A stretch of DNA of 35,609 nt from Serratia sp. M24T3. GTDB taxonomy: Bacteria > Pseudomonadota > Gammaproteobacteria > Enterobacterales > Enterobacteriaceae. Location of the stretch: assembly GCF_000257645.1 (NCBI RefSeq), contig NZ_AJHJ01000046.1, positions 1 to 35,609 of the forward strand, written 5' to 3'. Made by a program: the position numbers and the translations under genes. Below are positions 8,375 through 16,495 of the stretch, in pieces (position 1 is the stretch's first letter; every line of letters begins with the position of its first letter). A model generated the notes under the pieces. That model did not search any database. It saw nothing but the letters and a program-made list of their open reading frames with translations, and was not told where the DNA came from.

Positions 8375-9229
8375 ATGACGATTTCCAACGCGGCCAGTCT
8401 TTGGCCGCACGGCAAAAAGGGTTGCATGGCGCTGGCGTTTGACCTCGATGGTCCGACCGGCGATGCGATGCTCAACGGCACGCTGTGGCACAAGCCCGAA
8501 TATTTTACTTTTGGTGGCTATGGGCCTTATCGCGCGCTGGCTCGGCTGCTGGATTTGCTGGACGACTATCAGCTGCCAGCAACCTTTTTTGTTCCCGCCT
8601 GGGTGGTGGAAAACTGGCCGAAGCAGTGCCAGGCGATTGTCGAACGCGGCCACGAGGTGGCTTATCACGGCTATCGTCATGAGTCTTTTTTTGCCATTGA
8701 TGCCCAACAGCAGCGCTGGGTGATGGAAAAATCCCGCGAAATTTTCTGGCAGTATCTCGGTATTCGCGCCGAGGGTTTTCGAACGCCGTCCGGTGACTGG
8801 CACATCGATACTCCATCGATATTGATCGAAGCCGGGGTGACCTATTCCAGCAGTATGCGTGGCGACGATCGCCCGTATCTGATTCAGGTGCCAGGCCATG
8901 AAAAACCGCTGGTGGAAATTCCTGGGCGCTGGGAAATGGATGACTACGCCTCAATCGCCTACACCCGCGAGCCAAATTTCCCTTCAGGTCTTGACCGCAC
9001 CGCCAGCTATGAACTGACGCTGGATAACTGGTGCCGCGAATTCGACGGTGCAATGAACGAGGGGCTGAGTCTGACCACCTTGTTCCATCCAAAAATCACC
9101 GGCAAGCCAGGGCGAATCATGCTGCTGGACCAATTTTTTACTCATTTGCGCAGCCGTGAAGATGTGTGGTTTGCTCGCTGTCGCGAAGTCGCCCAGTGGT
9201 GGTTAGAGGAGCACAGCGATGTCAAATAA
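8375..9229 (+). CDS. Polysaccharide deacetylase family protein, metal site intact
   Basis: NodB-homology carbohydrate-esterase-4-like hydrolase of 284 residues with no signal peptide, so cytoplasmic. The metal-site motifs are present: Asp23/Asp25 in AFDLDGPTGD, and His98 with His102 in AYHGYRHE. Later active-site segments are GFRTPSGDW and TLFHPKITGKPGR. Cytoplasmic members of this branch (PuuE-like allantoinases and relatives) act on small C-N compounds, not on polysaccharide. In an operon with an amino-acid importer I infer hydrolysis of an acyl, formyl or cyclic amide group. The start has CAGGAG upstream. The 3' end overlaps the next gene, its paralogue, by 11 bases. Confidence 0.87.
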   Translation: MTISNAASLWPHGKKGCMALAFDLDGPTGDAMLNGTLWHKPEYFTFGGYGPYRALARLLDLLDDYQLPATFFVPAWVVENWPKQCQAIVERGHEVAYHGYRHESFFAIDAQQQRWVMEKSREIFWQYLGIRAEGFRTPSGDWHIDTPSILIEAGVTYSSSMRGDDRPYLIQVPGHEKPLVEIPGRWEMDDYASIAYTREPNFPSGLDRTASYELTLDNWCREFDGAMNEGLSLTTLFHPKITGKPGRIMLLDQFFTHLRSREDVWFARCREVAQWWLEEHSDVK

Positions 9230-10136
9230 CAGCACTTCGGTGCAGGAAAAATGGCCGCAGGGCAAGCGCTGCGCGGTGGTGATTACTTTCGATTTCAATG
9301 ATATTCAGGGCATTCTCAGTCAGGTTCCAGCCGTAGCCGGGCGCGAAAAAACGCTGTCGGTCTGGCGTTATGGCACGCTGCGCGGCATTGATCGCATTCT
9401 GGCCATGCTGGCGGAAAAAAACCTGCGCAGCAGTTGGGTCGTACCGGGAATTGTTGCAGACGACCATCCGCAAAAAATCACCCAGATTGCTCGCGCTGGC
9501 CACGAACTGGCGACCAGCGGCTATGAGTTTGCCAAATTTGATGACCTGAACCTCGAGGAACAAGTTTCCAGCCTGCAACGCGGTCAGGCGGCGCTGAAGG
9601 CTTATAGCGGTGAAAAACCGCGAGGTTTTAGGATTCCTGCCGGTAACTGGGCGCCGGGATTTGCCGATGCGCTGAGCGAAGCAGGCATTGACTGGAGCTC
9701 TTCTTGGCGCGGCGATGATTTGCCTTATTTTCAGCCGACGATCACCGGGGAACAGTCGCAGTTGGTTGAATTACCTATGCATTACGAGCTGGAGGATGAG
9801 CCTTACTTTGCCTTCAACCTTTCACCGGCGGTACCTCCGGCGCAGTCGCGGATTGCTTCTTACAGCCACACGCTGGGCAATATGAAGATGGATTTCGACG
9901 GTTTTTACCGTTTTGGCCTTTGCTATGTGCTGCGTCTGCATCCAGAGGTCATTGGCACGGCAGGGCGCATTGGCATGCTGGCAGAGCTGTTGGATTATAT
10001 CACTTCAAAGCCGGATGTCTGGGTTGCTACGGCAGGGGAAGTTGCCGACTGGTGGCGGCAAACGCAGCCGCAAAATGAGGCGTCGCATCCGGCGCAAATC
10101 TGGCAGCAGCATACACAGAATGGAGTGCAGCCGTGA
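9219..10136 (+). CDS. Polysaccharide deacetylase family paralogue lacking the metal-binding histidines
   Basis: A 305-residue NodB-fold protein, clearly a paralogue of the gene before it: same N-terminal WPQGKR start, GFRIPAGNW against GFRTPSGDW, WSSSWRGDDLPY against YSSSMRGDDRPY, and LHPEVIGTAGR against FHPKITGKPGR. The first acidic motif is changed to TFDFND. The HxxxH pair of the intact protein is replaced by Ser100 and Phe104 (ATSGYEFAKF). Without these two ligands a standard zinc-dependent mechanism is unlikely. It may be a regulatory or structural partner of the upstream enzyme, or use other residues. The reading frame is intact and the translational overlap on both sides (11 and 4 bases) argues that it is expressed with its neighbours. 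Confidence 0.85.
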   Translation: MSNNSTSVQEKWPQGKRCAVVITFDFNDIQGILSQVPAVAGREKTLSVWRYGTLRGIDRILAMLAEKNLRSSWVVPGIVADDHPQKITQIARAGHELATSGYEFAKFDDLNLEEQVSSLQRGQAALKAYSGEKPRGFRIPAGNWAPGFADALSEAGIDWSSSWRGDDLPYFQPTITGEQSQLVELPMHYELEDEPYFAFNLSPAVPPAQSRIASYSHTLGNMKMDFDGFYRFGLCYVLRLHPEVIGTAGRIGMLAELLDYITSKPDVWVATAGEVADWWRQTQPQNEASHPAQIWQQHTQNGVQP

Positions 10137-11497
10137 GTCAGTGCATGGATTTTCAATCGCAACTGGTAGCTTTCGTTTGCGATACCCAATTTGATGATTT
10201 ACCTGCCAGTCTGGTCGCGCGCACCAAGCGGCACATTATCGATACTCTTGGCGCGGGTCTAGTCGGTGCGACCAGTGAGGTGGCTAAAGACATGGCCGCG
10301 ATATTGTTAACTGAAGGTGCAGCCCCGATGGCTGCATTGTGGGGACGAGGGGAAAAAACCTCCCCGCGCAATGCGGCCTTGCTCAACGGCATTGCCGCTC
10401 ACGCGCTGGAGCTGGACGACACTGGTGGCTGTGACCATTCCGGCGCGGTGGTAATCCCGGCCATGCTGGCAGTTTTACCGTTGTGTGAAAAACCGGTCAG
10501 TGGTGAAGAGTTTATTACTGCCGTGGTATTGGGGTATGACGTGGCGCGGCGAGTATTGGAGGCCTGTGGCGGTTACTCGGCGCACAACGGCGCGGGCTGG
10601 CATTCGACATCAACCTGCGGCGTGTTTGGTGCTGCGGTCGCCGCCGGTAGATTATTGGGTCTGAACAGCGCGCAGATTTCAGCGGCCTTGGGCATCGCGG
10701 GGAGTTTCAGCGGCGGCCTGTGGGCGTTTATCCATGACGGCTCACAAAGTAAAAAACTGCATGCCGGACGCGCGGCCGAGGGCGGCGTGCTTGCGGCGTT
10801 AAGTGCGCAGGCGGGGATCACTGGCCCCACAGGTTTGTTTGAAGATCACTGGGGCGGTTTTCTAAAAACGCTGGCACCGACCACTGCACAGCCACGGGCG
10901 CTGGTCGCTGATTTAGGGCTGGTGTGGAAACTGATGCGCTGTTCAATCAAACCTTATGCCTCATGTCGCGGTACGCATTCGGCAATCGATGCTACCGGAA
11001 TTTTGCTTGCGCATTTGGGAATGAAAACGGAAGATGTTGAGCGTATAGAAGTGACGATGTCACCTTTTTTGCAGGAAATGTGTGGCGATGAAAAAATAAG
11101 TTCGCTGGCCGCCGCGCAAATGAGTATCCGCTATGCGGTGGCTGCGCGCTGGATTTACGGCCATGCGGGACTAGACGCCTATGGCGAGCAGCAGCGCCGC
11201 GATCCGGCCTTGTTGGACGCCATCTCGCGGATATCGTTGAATGTTGATGCCAGCTTTAGTGCCGATGGCGAGCCGGAAGTGACGTTAATCGCTAAAAATG
11301 GTCAGCGCCTGAGTCACTGCGTGGATATCGCGCTGGGTGCGCCAGGAAACCCGGTTAGCGATCAGCAGCTACAAGACAAGTTTATTTCATTGGCAACCAG
11401 AGCGATTAGTCTGCCAAAGGCACAAGAGTTGTGGGCAAGGGCATTGGCGCTGGAAACAGAATCCTCTGTGGATGAGTGGCTGGAGAATCTGTTTTGA
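10133..11497 (+). CDS. MmgE/PrpD family protein
   Basis: A 454-residue protein of the MmgE/PrpD family, which includes 2-methylcitrate dehydratase and cis-aconitate decarboxylase. Recognisable segments are RTKRHIIDTLGAGLVG, GIAAHALELDDT, WHSTSTCGVFGAAVAAGRLLGL, LHAGRAAEGGVLAALSAQAG and IKPYASCRGTHSAIDA. It starts at a GTG whose bases overlap the TGA of the preceding gene (GTGA), a coupled junction. There is no prp gene nearby, so 2-methylcitrate is an unlikely substrate. In this operon it more plausibly dehydrates or decarboxylates a carboxylic acid released from the imported compound. It is the last gene of the unit; 17-bp repeats and a hairpin follow. Confidence 0.88.
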   Translation: MSQCMDFQSQLVAFVCDTQFDDLPASLVARTKRHIIDTLGAGLVGATSEVAKDMAAILLTEGAAPMAALWGRGEKTSPRNAALLNGIAAHALELDDTGGCDHSGAVVIPAMLAVLPLCEKPVSGEEFITAVVLGYDVARRVLEACGGYSAHNGAGWHSTSTCGVFGAAVAAGRLLGLNSAQISAALGIAGSFSGGLWAFIHDGSQSKKLHAGRAAEGGVLAALSAQAGITGPTGLFEDHWGGFLKTLAPTTAQPRALVADLGLVWKLMRCSIKPYASCRGTHSAIDATGILLAHLGMKTEDVERIEVTMSPFLQEMCGDEKISSLAAAQMSIRYAVAARWIYGHAGLDAYGEQQRRDPALLDAISRISLNVDASFSADGEPEVTLIAKNGQRLSHCVDIALGAPGNPVSDQQLQDKFISLATRAISLPKAQELWARALALETESSVDEWLENLF

Positions 11498-11532
11498 AAC
11501 AGCGTTGACCTCTCAGGTATAGCCGCCAGACA

Positions 11533-11634
11533 TTAACCTAATAAAACAATTAACCTAATAAAACAATTAACCTAATAAAACAATTAACCTGATAAAACAA
11601 TTAACCTAATAAAACAATTAACCTGATAAAACAG
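11533..11634. repeat. Six tandem 17-bp direct repeats
   Basis: Six head-to-tail copies of TTAACCTRATAAAACAA. Copies 1-3 and 5 carry A at position 8, copies 4 and 6 carry G, and the last copy ends in G. There are no spacers. The array fills most of the 165-bp gap between two converging genes. Each unit contains stop codons, so it does not encode a peptide repeat. The near identity suggests recent slippage expansion. Confidence 0.95.
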
Positions 11635-11652
11635 TGGGTGCGTGAGCACCCA
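11635..11652. terminator. Hairpin between convergent operons, candidate bidirectional terminator
   Basis: TGGGTGC at 11635-11641, loop GTGA, and GCACCCA at 11646-11652 form a perfect 7-bp stem. On the plus strand TTAGTCATTTTT follows; on the minus strand CTGTTTTATC follows. It lies between the ends of the MmgE/PrpD gene and the converging amidase. The T tracts are set back from the stem, so termination strength is uncertain. Confidence 0.55.
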
Positions 11653-11662
11653 TTAGTCATTT

Positions 11663-12511
11663 TTACGGCAGCGTATAGACATCGGGCCGCCGGTCTTTTA
11701 ATACCTGATTAAAATCGTTCCAGTTACGATGACGTTTGGCATCGGCCAGATTTATCGTAGCGAGGACTATCTCGGGATTTTTGTTGCTGGCGGGACCAGC
11801 CACCGGCCAGCCGGTATAGCTGGTAATCAGGCTTTGGCCGATAAACGGCTGGTCGCGTTCAATGCCAACGCGATCGGCGGCAGCAATATAGAGAGAATTG
11901 GTGTGCGAGGCTGCCATCACCAAAATATTAGCCATTGCCTCTCTGCCTGGGTCTTGACCGGGAATCGGTACCCAATTGGTCGGCACGCACACAATATCAG
12001 CGCCCTGTAATGCCGCCATGCGAAAGCTTTCAGGGAACCAGCAGTCGTAGCATATCTGACAACCCAGAGTGCCAATGCGAGTTTTAAATACCGGGAAGCC
12101 CAGATTGCCCGGCTCGAAGAACAGCGCTTCGTCGCCCCACAAATGCACTTTCCGATAGCGGCCAATCAGTCCTTCCGGCCCGATAATCACCGCTGAGTTA
12201 TAGAGACTTTCGTTTTCGCGTTCGGTAATCCCTGCAACCAGATAAACATTCAACCGCGCAGCGCAATCAATCCACGCCTGTGTTGACGCACCCTGCGGGA
12301 TAACTTCTGCCAGAGAAAAAGCTTCCTCGCGAGAAGCAAAAACGTAGCCGGTATTACATAGCTCCGGCAGAACCAGCAGATTGGCACCCTTGGCGGCTGC
12401 CTGTTCAATCATGGCAATGCTGGCTGCGACGTTATGCGCGGTTTCACCAAAAACCGGTTCCATCTGAAGACAAGCCACGGTGACCGGGGCTTCATTGCGA
12501 GAAGAGGCCAT
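11663..12511 (-). CDS. Nitrilase/carbon-nitrogen hydrolase family amidase
   Basis: Cytoplasmic amidase of 282 residues. The Glu-Lys-Cys triad of the family is visible: Glu50 in LVLPELCNTGY, Lys121 in GRYRKVHLW and Cys154 in CQICYDCWFPES. The length fits the N-carbamoyl-amino-acid/omega-amidase/putrescine-type branches, not true nitrilases. The ATG at 12511 has AGGAG seven bases upstream. It lies 57 bases downstream of the YddG-like exporter on the same strand, and its 3' end faces the lyase/deacetylase unit. Hydrolysis of a linear amide or carbamoyl amino acid is the family-level expectation; the precise substrate is unknown. Confidence 0.9.
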   Translation of the reverse strand: MASSRNEAPVTVACLQMEPVFGETAHNVAASIAMIEQAAAKGANLLVLPELCNTGYVFASREEAFSLAEVIPQGASTQAWIDCAARLNVYLVAGITERENESLYNSAVIIGPEGLIGRYRKVHLWGDEALFFEPGNLGFPVFKTRIGTLGCQICYDCWFPESFRMAALQGADIVCVPTNWVPIPGQDPGREAMANILVMAASHTNSLYIAAADRVGIERDQPFIGQSLITSYTGWPVAGPASNKNPEIVLATINLADAKRHRNWNDFNQVLKDRRPDVYTLP

Positions 12512-12568
12512 AGTTTGACTCCTGGTTTTTACAGACTGGCAAGCATTGCCGGTCGGAAAAGTATTAGC

Positions 12569-13504
12569 TCAATCTAAATGCTGCTGACTGACGGAGGTTA
12601 CCGTTTTAACTTTTGTTCGCGTTGACCGCCAGCAAATTAAAGAACCCAGGCTGACCATTGCTGCTCCCTGCCAAAATGAAATACCGAGCGGAGTGGAAAG
12701 AATAAACGCCGCCAGTGCCGAAGAGAAGATAGGAATAAAATAGGAGGCAGTCGCCAACACTGTGACATTGCCATGCAGAATACCAATATTCCACGCCGCA
12801 TATCCACAGCCTAACGCCACGGCGGCCAGCACCAGACTAATGGCAGCGTGCGGAGTGAAATGCAGGGTTGCAGCAGAACCAGCTGCATATTTTATCCACA
12901 AAGTTGCAGCGGTCAGCATAAAGAACAGCGTGATACCGTTGCTGCCGTTGGCTTTTTTGCTGGTCAAAATACAATACAGCGACCAGATAATTGCTCCGGC
13001 AAAAGCCAGTCCGTAACTTAGCGGATTGCTTTGTACATTGGCGGCGATCGACACCAGCGAAAGTCCCCGATTGCCGCTTAGCACCCAGCATAAACCCGCA
13101 AACGAAAGCACCATGCCGGGTATCAGCAACAGGTTGGCCTTTTGATGTTTGAAAATCACCGCCATTAGAATAGTCATGCTCGGCCACAGATAGTTGACCA
13201 TCCCAACTTCGATAGACTGGCTGTGGTTATGGGCAAAGCCTAAAGACAGCGACAGGCAGATTTCATAGGACACAAACAGCAGGCTGCCGAAATAAAGATA
13301 AATTCGCGGGAAGCTGCCGAGTTTGGGAATGCCGACGGTAAAGAATAACAACACTGAGGCCAGGCTGTAGATCATCGCCGCGCCGCCCACCGGACCTAGC
13401 CCTTCGGCGACGCTGCGGATAAGCCCGGCGACCGAGCTGAAGAAAATCACTGCCAGCAAACCGATAAGCGTGGCTTGCCTGGCAGAAAAGGTTAACCGAT
13501 CCAC
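12569..13504 (-). CDS. yddG: YddG-like DMT (EamA) aromatic amino-acid exporter
   Basis: Inner-membrane drug/metabolite transporter with about ten helices, closely resembling E. coli YddG. Shared blocks include RQATLIGL at the start, EGLGPVGGAAMIYSL, GSLLFVSYEICLSLSLG, IEVGMVNYLWPS and YAAWNIGILHGNVTV. YddG exports aromatic amino acids. The frame runs back to an ATG at 13570, but similarity begins just before RQATLIGL. I therefore prefer the GTG at 13504 (311 residues), although no good ribosome-binding site is visible. That start overlaps the end of the upstream uppP-like gene by 13 bases, so the two are probably translationally coupled. The symbol rests on remembered similarity; a related DMT paralogue is possible. 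Confidence 0.85.
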   Translation of the reverse strand: MDRLTFSARQATLIGLLAVIFFSSVAGLIRSVAEGLGPVGGAAMIYSLASVLLFFTVGIPKLGSFPRIYLYFGSLLFVSYEICLSLSLGFAHNHSQSIEVGMVNYLWPSMTILMAVIFKHQKANLLLIPGMVLSFAGLCWVLSGNRGLSLVSIAANVQSNPLSYGLAFAGAIIWSLYCILTSKKANGSNGITLFFMLTAATLWIKYAAGSAATLHFTPHAAISLVLAAVALGCGYAAWNIGILHGNVTVLATASYFIPIFSSALAAFILSTPLGISFWQGAAMVSLGSLICWRSTRTKVKTVTSVSQQHLD

Positions 13505-14331
13505 AGAACGACACAGGCAGCAAAAATACAATACCCGCCAAATAGGTGCCATTTCCCATGCTCGAGCCATCCGGCCAGCCAGCGCAGCGCGACCAATCCG
13601 GCGATAAAACTGAATACCATTCCCATCAGGCTCGGCAACAGAATGCCACTAAAAGCCGCAACGGGAGCCGCGCCTGCCGCCGGGTGATACACGCGCAGTG
13701 CCTCTTTCACGATGACCGCCGGGGTTAATACCACCGCGAGGGCAAAACTGAACTCTTCCGCCGTTTTACGCGCTACGCCCATCGATAAACCGGTCGATAT
13801 GGTTGCACCAGAACGGGAAAATCCGCGGAATGGCAGGCAAAGACCTTGAACAAAACCGATCGACAGCGACTGTAAAATCGACATTCCAGGCGCCTGACGT
13901 TCTTTAATGCGTGAGGAAATCAGGATCAGGATACCTGCGGCCAACAGTCCCGAGGCGATAAGTTTACTGTTGCTGAATAGCGATTCGATTTGAAAATCGG
14001 AAGCATTACCGGCGTAAAATTTCTTGATCAATTTTTGCAACGATAGTCCAACAATGCCGGTCATTACGGTAGCTAAAACGATGTGTAGCGCGATGCGTTT
14101 AAACGCTGCAAAAGAACTGAAATAGGAATCACGCCATGATTTCCAGAAAAATACGATAACCGCAAACATGGTACCCGTGTGCAGCATCACTAAAAGCAAA
14201 GTCATATTCGGCGCGCTAGGGTCCAGCCCGAGCAGTTTTTCCGCCATGATCACGTGAGCCGAGCTTGATACCGGCAGTAATTCCGCCAGCCCCTGAATAA
14301 CTGCCAAAATGAAAATATTCAAAAATGTCAT
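13492..14331 (-). CDS. Undecaprenyl-diphosphatase family membrane protein (UppP/BacA-like)
   Basis: Polytopic inner-membrane phosphatase of 279 residues, the usual length. The two BacA signatures are recognisable but not canonical. QGLAELLPVSSSAH (13-26) keeps Glu17 and the serines but has Ala where PVSSSGH normally has Gly. PFRGFSRSGATISTGL (167-182) keeps Arg173 and the SRSGAT core. The family recycles undecaprenyl pyrophosphate to the lipid carrier phosphate and confers bacitracin tolerance. The usual enterobacterial copy lies beside other housekeeping genes (known for E. coli, near bacA/folB), so this may be a second, divergent copy. It heads the minus-strand unit with the exporter and the amidase. 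Confidence 0.85.
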   Translation of the reverse strand: MTFLNIFILAVIQGLAELLPVSSSAHVIMAEKLLGLDPSAPNMTLLLVMLHTGTMFAVIVFFWKSWRDSYFSSFAAFKRIALHIVLATVMTGIVGLSLQKLIKKFYAGNASDFQIESLFSNSKLIASGLLAAGILILISSRIKERQAPGMSILQSLSIGFVQGLCLPFRGFSRSGATISTGLSMGVARKTAEEFSFALAVVLTPAVIVKEALRVYHPAAGAAPVAAFSGILLPSLMGMVFSFIAGLVALRWLAGWLEHGKWHLFGGYCIFAACVVLWIG

Positions 14332-14715
14332 ACGTTCTCCGTAAAGGGCTGGGATTCATCACGTTTTTGTTTAAAAGAGCGATCGGCTATCACTATAGGT
14401 CGGAGTTATTTCAAATTTAATGTTTATCTGTTGCTGACAAGGGCAATCCAAGTTTTGTTTAGTATTCATTTATTAATAAACCAAAGGGCTAAAATTAGGA
14501 AACAATCTTTATCAAAACTTGTCGAGTTTATAGCCCTGGACCGCAGTCAGATACCGACTCAGCGTCAATGATGTTGTCCAAATGACAAACTTAACCTATC
14601 TACTTATATTGCAAGCTTAAAAAGGGTATTAAACTTATTGACATAAAATATTGTCCCACCTCAATATGCAATAGCATCGACTAATAATTCCTCTAAAACT
14701 GCCGGAGAAATGAAC
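14332..14715. other. Intergenic region between divergent operons
   Basis: An AT-rich gap of 384 bases separates the uppP-like unit (leftward) from the NMT1-type ABC operon (rightward). I see no convincing coding frame. It contains the 12-bp perfect palindrome TTTATTAATAAA at 14469-14480 and a TTGACA at 14638-14643 that could be a -35 element. No good -10 element stands at the right distance. It probably holds the promoters for both operons. Confidence 0.5.
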
Positions 14716-15720
14716 ATGAAGAGACGTACATTTTTAGCTGGGACCGTTTTGGCTGGGGCCACGTTGCTCAGCACTCTGTTGCCGGTAGTGGGAGGAATGT
14801 CGACAGCCTCCGCGGCGTCGTTGACCAAAGTCACGTTTATTCAGGAATGGCCGGTGGCCGATGGTTTCTGGATCCCATGGATTTTGGGTAAAGAAAAAGG
14901 GTTTTATGCCCAGGAAGGTATCGATCTGGATATTGTGGCCCCGCCGACCGTGGCCGACACCATGAAGTTTCTCGGTACGGGTCGCGCCAATGTCGCCTTT
15001 ACCACGGTAATGGACATCATATTTGCCAAAGAGCAGGGCGCGCCGGTGCAGGCAATTGGCCGTTACGGTAAAGAGAATAACTGGGGCATTATCAGTCAGC
15101 AGGGCAAGCCTTATACAGTGGCGGAGCTAAAAGGAAAAACCGTGGGTATCTATAATGATGCCTGGACCAAGGCGCAGCTGGCGCTGATGCTTAAAAGCGC
15201 AGGCCTGACGTTGAATGACGTACAAATGGTGACCGCTGCGGATGATACCGTGCCGCTTTTGCTGCAAAAACGTGTGGACGTGATAACGGGTATCACCAAT
15301 GCCGAAGGCACTGAGATGACCACGACCGGTAAGCAAAAACCTGAATTCTTGCCGGCTATCGCCCACGGCGTGCCGAATACGCCAATCTTTATGCTGGCAG
15401 GCAATCAGCAGTGGCTGAAAGCCAACCCTGAATTAGCTAAGGCCTTTATGCGTGCCACGGTGAAAAGTATTAAATATGCTGTCGATCACCCTGATGAGGG
15501 CGTGCAGGCCTTTGCTACCGCCTACAGCAAAGCCTATGACCCGGTCTATATCAAACAGCAGTGGGCGGACACCATCCCACTTCTGGCACCGGCCGACAGT
15601 AAATCACTGGCGCAGGAAGCGACAACCTGGCAGAGCCTGCTGACAGCAATTAAAGCCGAAGGCATTGTCAAAGACCCGCTCCCGGCGGACCAGTATTTTA
15701 CCAATCAGTATCTGCCTTAA
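14716..15720 (+). CDS. NMT1/THI5-like ABC transporter substrate-binding protein, Tat-type signal
   Basis: Periplasmic binding protein of 334 residues from the ATG at 14716. The ATG at 14710 is only two bases from GGAG, while 14716 has a spacing of eight. The N-terminus MKRRTFLAGTVLAGATLL has the twin-arginine pattern RRTFL followed by a hydrophobic stretch and ends near ASA-ASL, so Tat export is likely. The body matches the NMT1/SsuA/TauA class: FIQEWPVADGFWIPWILGKEKGFYAQEGIDLD, FLGTGRANVAFT, LKGKTVGIYND and LLLQKRVDVITG. Such proteins bind thiamine precursors, pyrimidines, sulfonates or similar small molecules. FIQEWPVADG resembles hydroxymethylpyrimidine-type binders, but I would not assign the ligand. 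Confidence 0.88.
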   Translation: MKRRTFLAGTVLAGATLLSTLLPVVGGMSTASAASLTKVTFIQEWPVADGFWIPWILGKEKGFYAQEGIDLDIVAPPTVADTMKFLGTGRANVAFTTVMDIIFAKEQGAPVQAIGRYGKENNWGIISQQGKPYTVAELKGKTVGIYNDAWTKAQLALMLKSAGLTLNDVQMVTAADDTVPLLLQKRVDVITGITNAEGTEMTTTGKQKPEFLPAIAHGVPNTPIFMLAGNQQWLKANPELAKAFMRATVKSIKYAVDHPDEGVQAFATAYSKAYDPVYIKQQWADTIPLLAPADSKSLAQEATTWQSLLTAIKAEGIVKDPLPADQYFTNQYLP

Positions 15721-15729
15721 GGGGGCTTG

Positions 15730-16440
15730 ATGAGCTCTCCATCTTCTTCTTTGAAACCGGCCTGGGCTTATCGTCCCGGGCCGGACATTGCTTTTCACGC
15801 GCCAGCCGGACTGCGTGCTGCCCAGAAGCTGGCTAAGCAGGCTGCAATGGTCGGCGTTAACGCAGCGCGAACCGGAATTAGCGAGACAGAGGTTGAACAG
15901 CAGGTGCATGACTACCTGCTAAGCCAGGGCGCACAAGGGATCTGGACCATCACTAATGTCGGATTAGGTGAAAACACACGCGTCTGTTTTCCGACCCAGG
16001 GACCCGGTACGCAGCAGGCCGCTGCTCAAGATGTGTTGATGGTTGACGTGCATCCGATCACTGCCGACGGCTCTTGGGGTGACTGTACTCGTTGTGCGGT
16101 AATGGGTGATTATCCGGAGGCTGCGCAGGCACTGAAAGACCTGGAACGCATCCATTATGAAACGCTGGCACAGTGTCGGCCGGGAATGCCTGCCAGTGAG
16201 TTGTTTGGCCTGTCTCATGAAAGGCTGACGGCAGAAGGCTTTATTCTGTTGGATCTGCTGGGCAACATCGGTCATTCACTGACAGCCGGTGCGGCCTACA
16301 CTCACGGGTTCATTGATGCCGGAAACACTACGCCGATGTGGGGAGCCTGGGCTATCGAACCCTTTGCACAGCGCGGTGAGGTAGCAGTGAAAGTTGAGGA
16401 TGTAGTCTGGTTTGGCCGCGATGGCTGCGAGACTCTTTAG
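15730..16440 (+). CDS. M24 (creatinase/aminopeptidase P-like) metallopeptidase-fold protein
   Basis: A 236-residue protein with only the pita-bread catalytic domain. All five metal ligands of the M24 family are visible: Asp106 (MVDVHP), Asp118 (WGDCTR), His182 (NIGHSL), Glu210 (WAIEPF) and Glu223 (KVEDVVW). The N-terminal creatinase-like domain of typical aminopeptidase P proteins is absent, giving a length like methionine aminopeptidase, but the motifs are of the Xaa-Pro/creatinase type. The ATG at 15730 has AAGGGGG upstream, better than the TTG at 15727. It sits between the binding protein and the ATPase of an ABC importer, so I infer that it processes the imported ligand. It could be a peptidase or a non-peptidase C-N hydrolase or lyase. 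Confidence 0.82.
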   Translation: MSSPSSSLKPAWAYRPGPDIAFHAPAGLRAAQKLAKQAAMVGVNAARTGISETEVEQQVHDYLLSQGAQGIWTITNVGLGENTRVCFPTQGPGTQQAAAQDVLMVDVHPITADGSWGDCTRCAVMGDYPEAAQALKDLERIHYETLAQCRPGMPASELFGLSHERLTAEGFILLDLLGNIGHSLTAGAAYTHGFIDAGNTTPMWGAWAIEPFAQRGEVAVKVEDVVWFGRDGCETL

Positions 16441-16495
16441 CATCAATCACCACCGAGTCGCCAAACTTTGCCAGACCAGAAGGAGATAGAAATTA

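Noticed and set aside
7541-8899. A 452-codon open frame on the minus strand
   Set aside because: It lies antisense to the solute-binding protein and deacetylase genes, which have clear family motifs. The antisense product is His/Gln/Arg-rich with no recognisable domain, as expected for a shadow of GC-rich coding DNA.
11533-11634. CRISPR-like repeat array
   Set aside because: Units of 17 bp abut directly with no spacers and there are no cas genes, so this is a simple tandem repeat.
14638-14666. Sigma-70 promoter for the NMT1-type ABC operon
   Set aside because: TTGACA is perfect, but the sequence 17-18 bases downstream (TCAATAT) is a poor -10 element, so I mention it only as a possibility.
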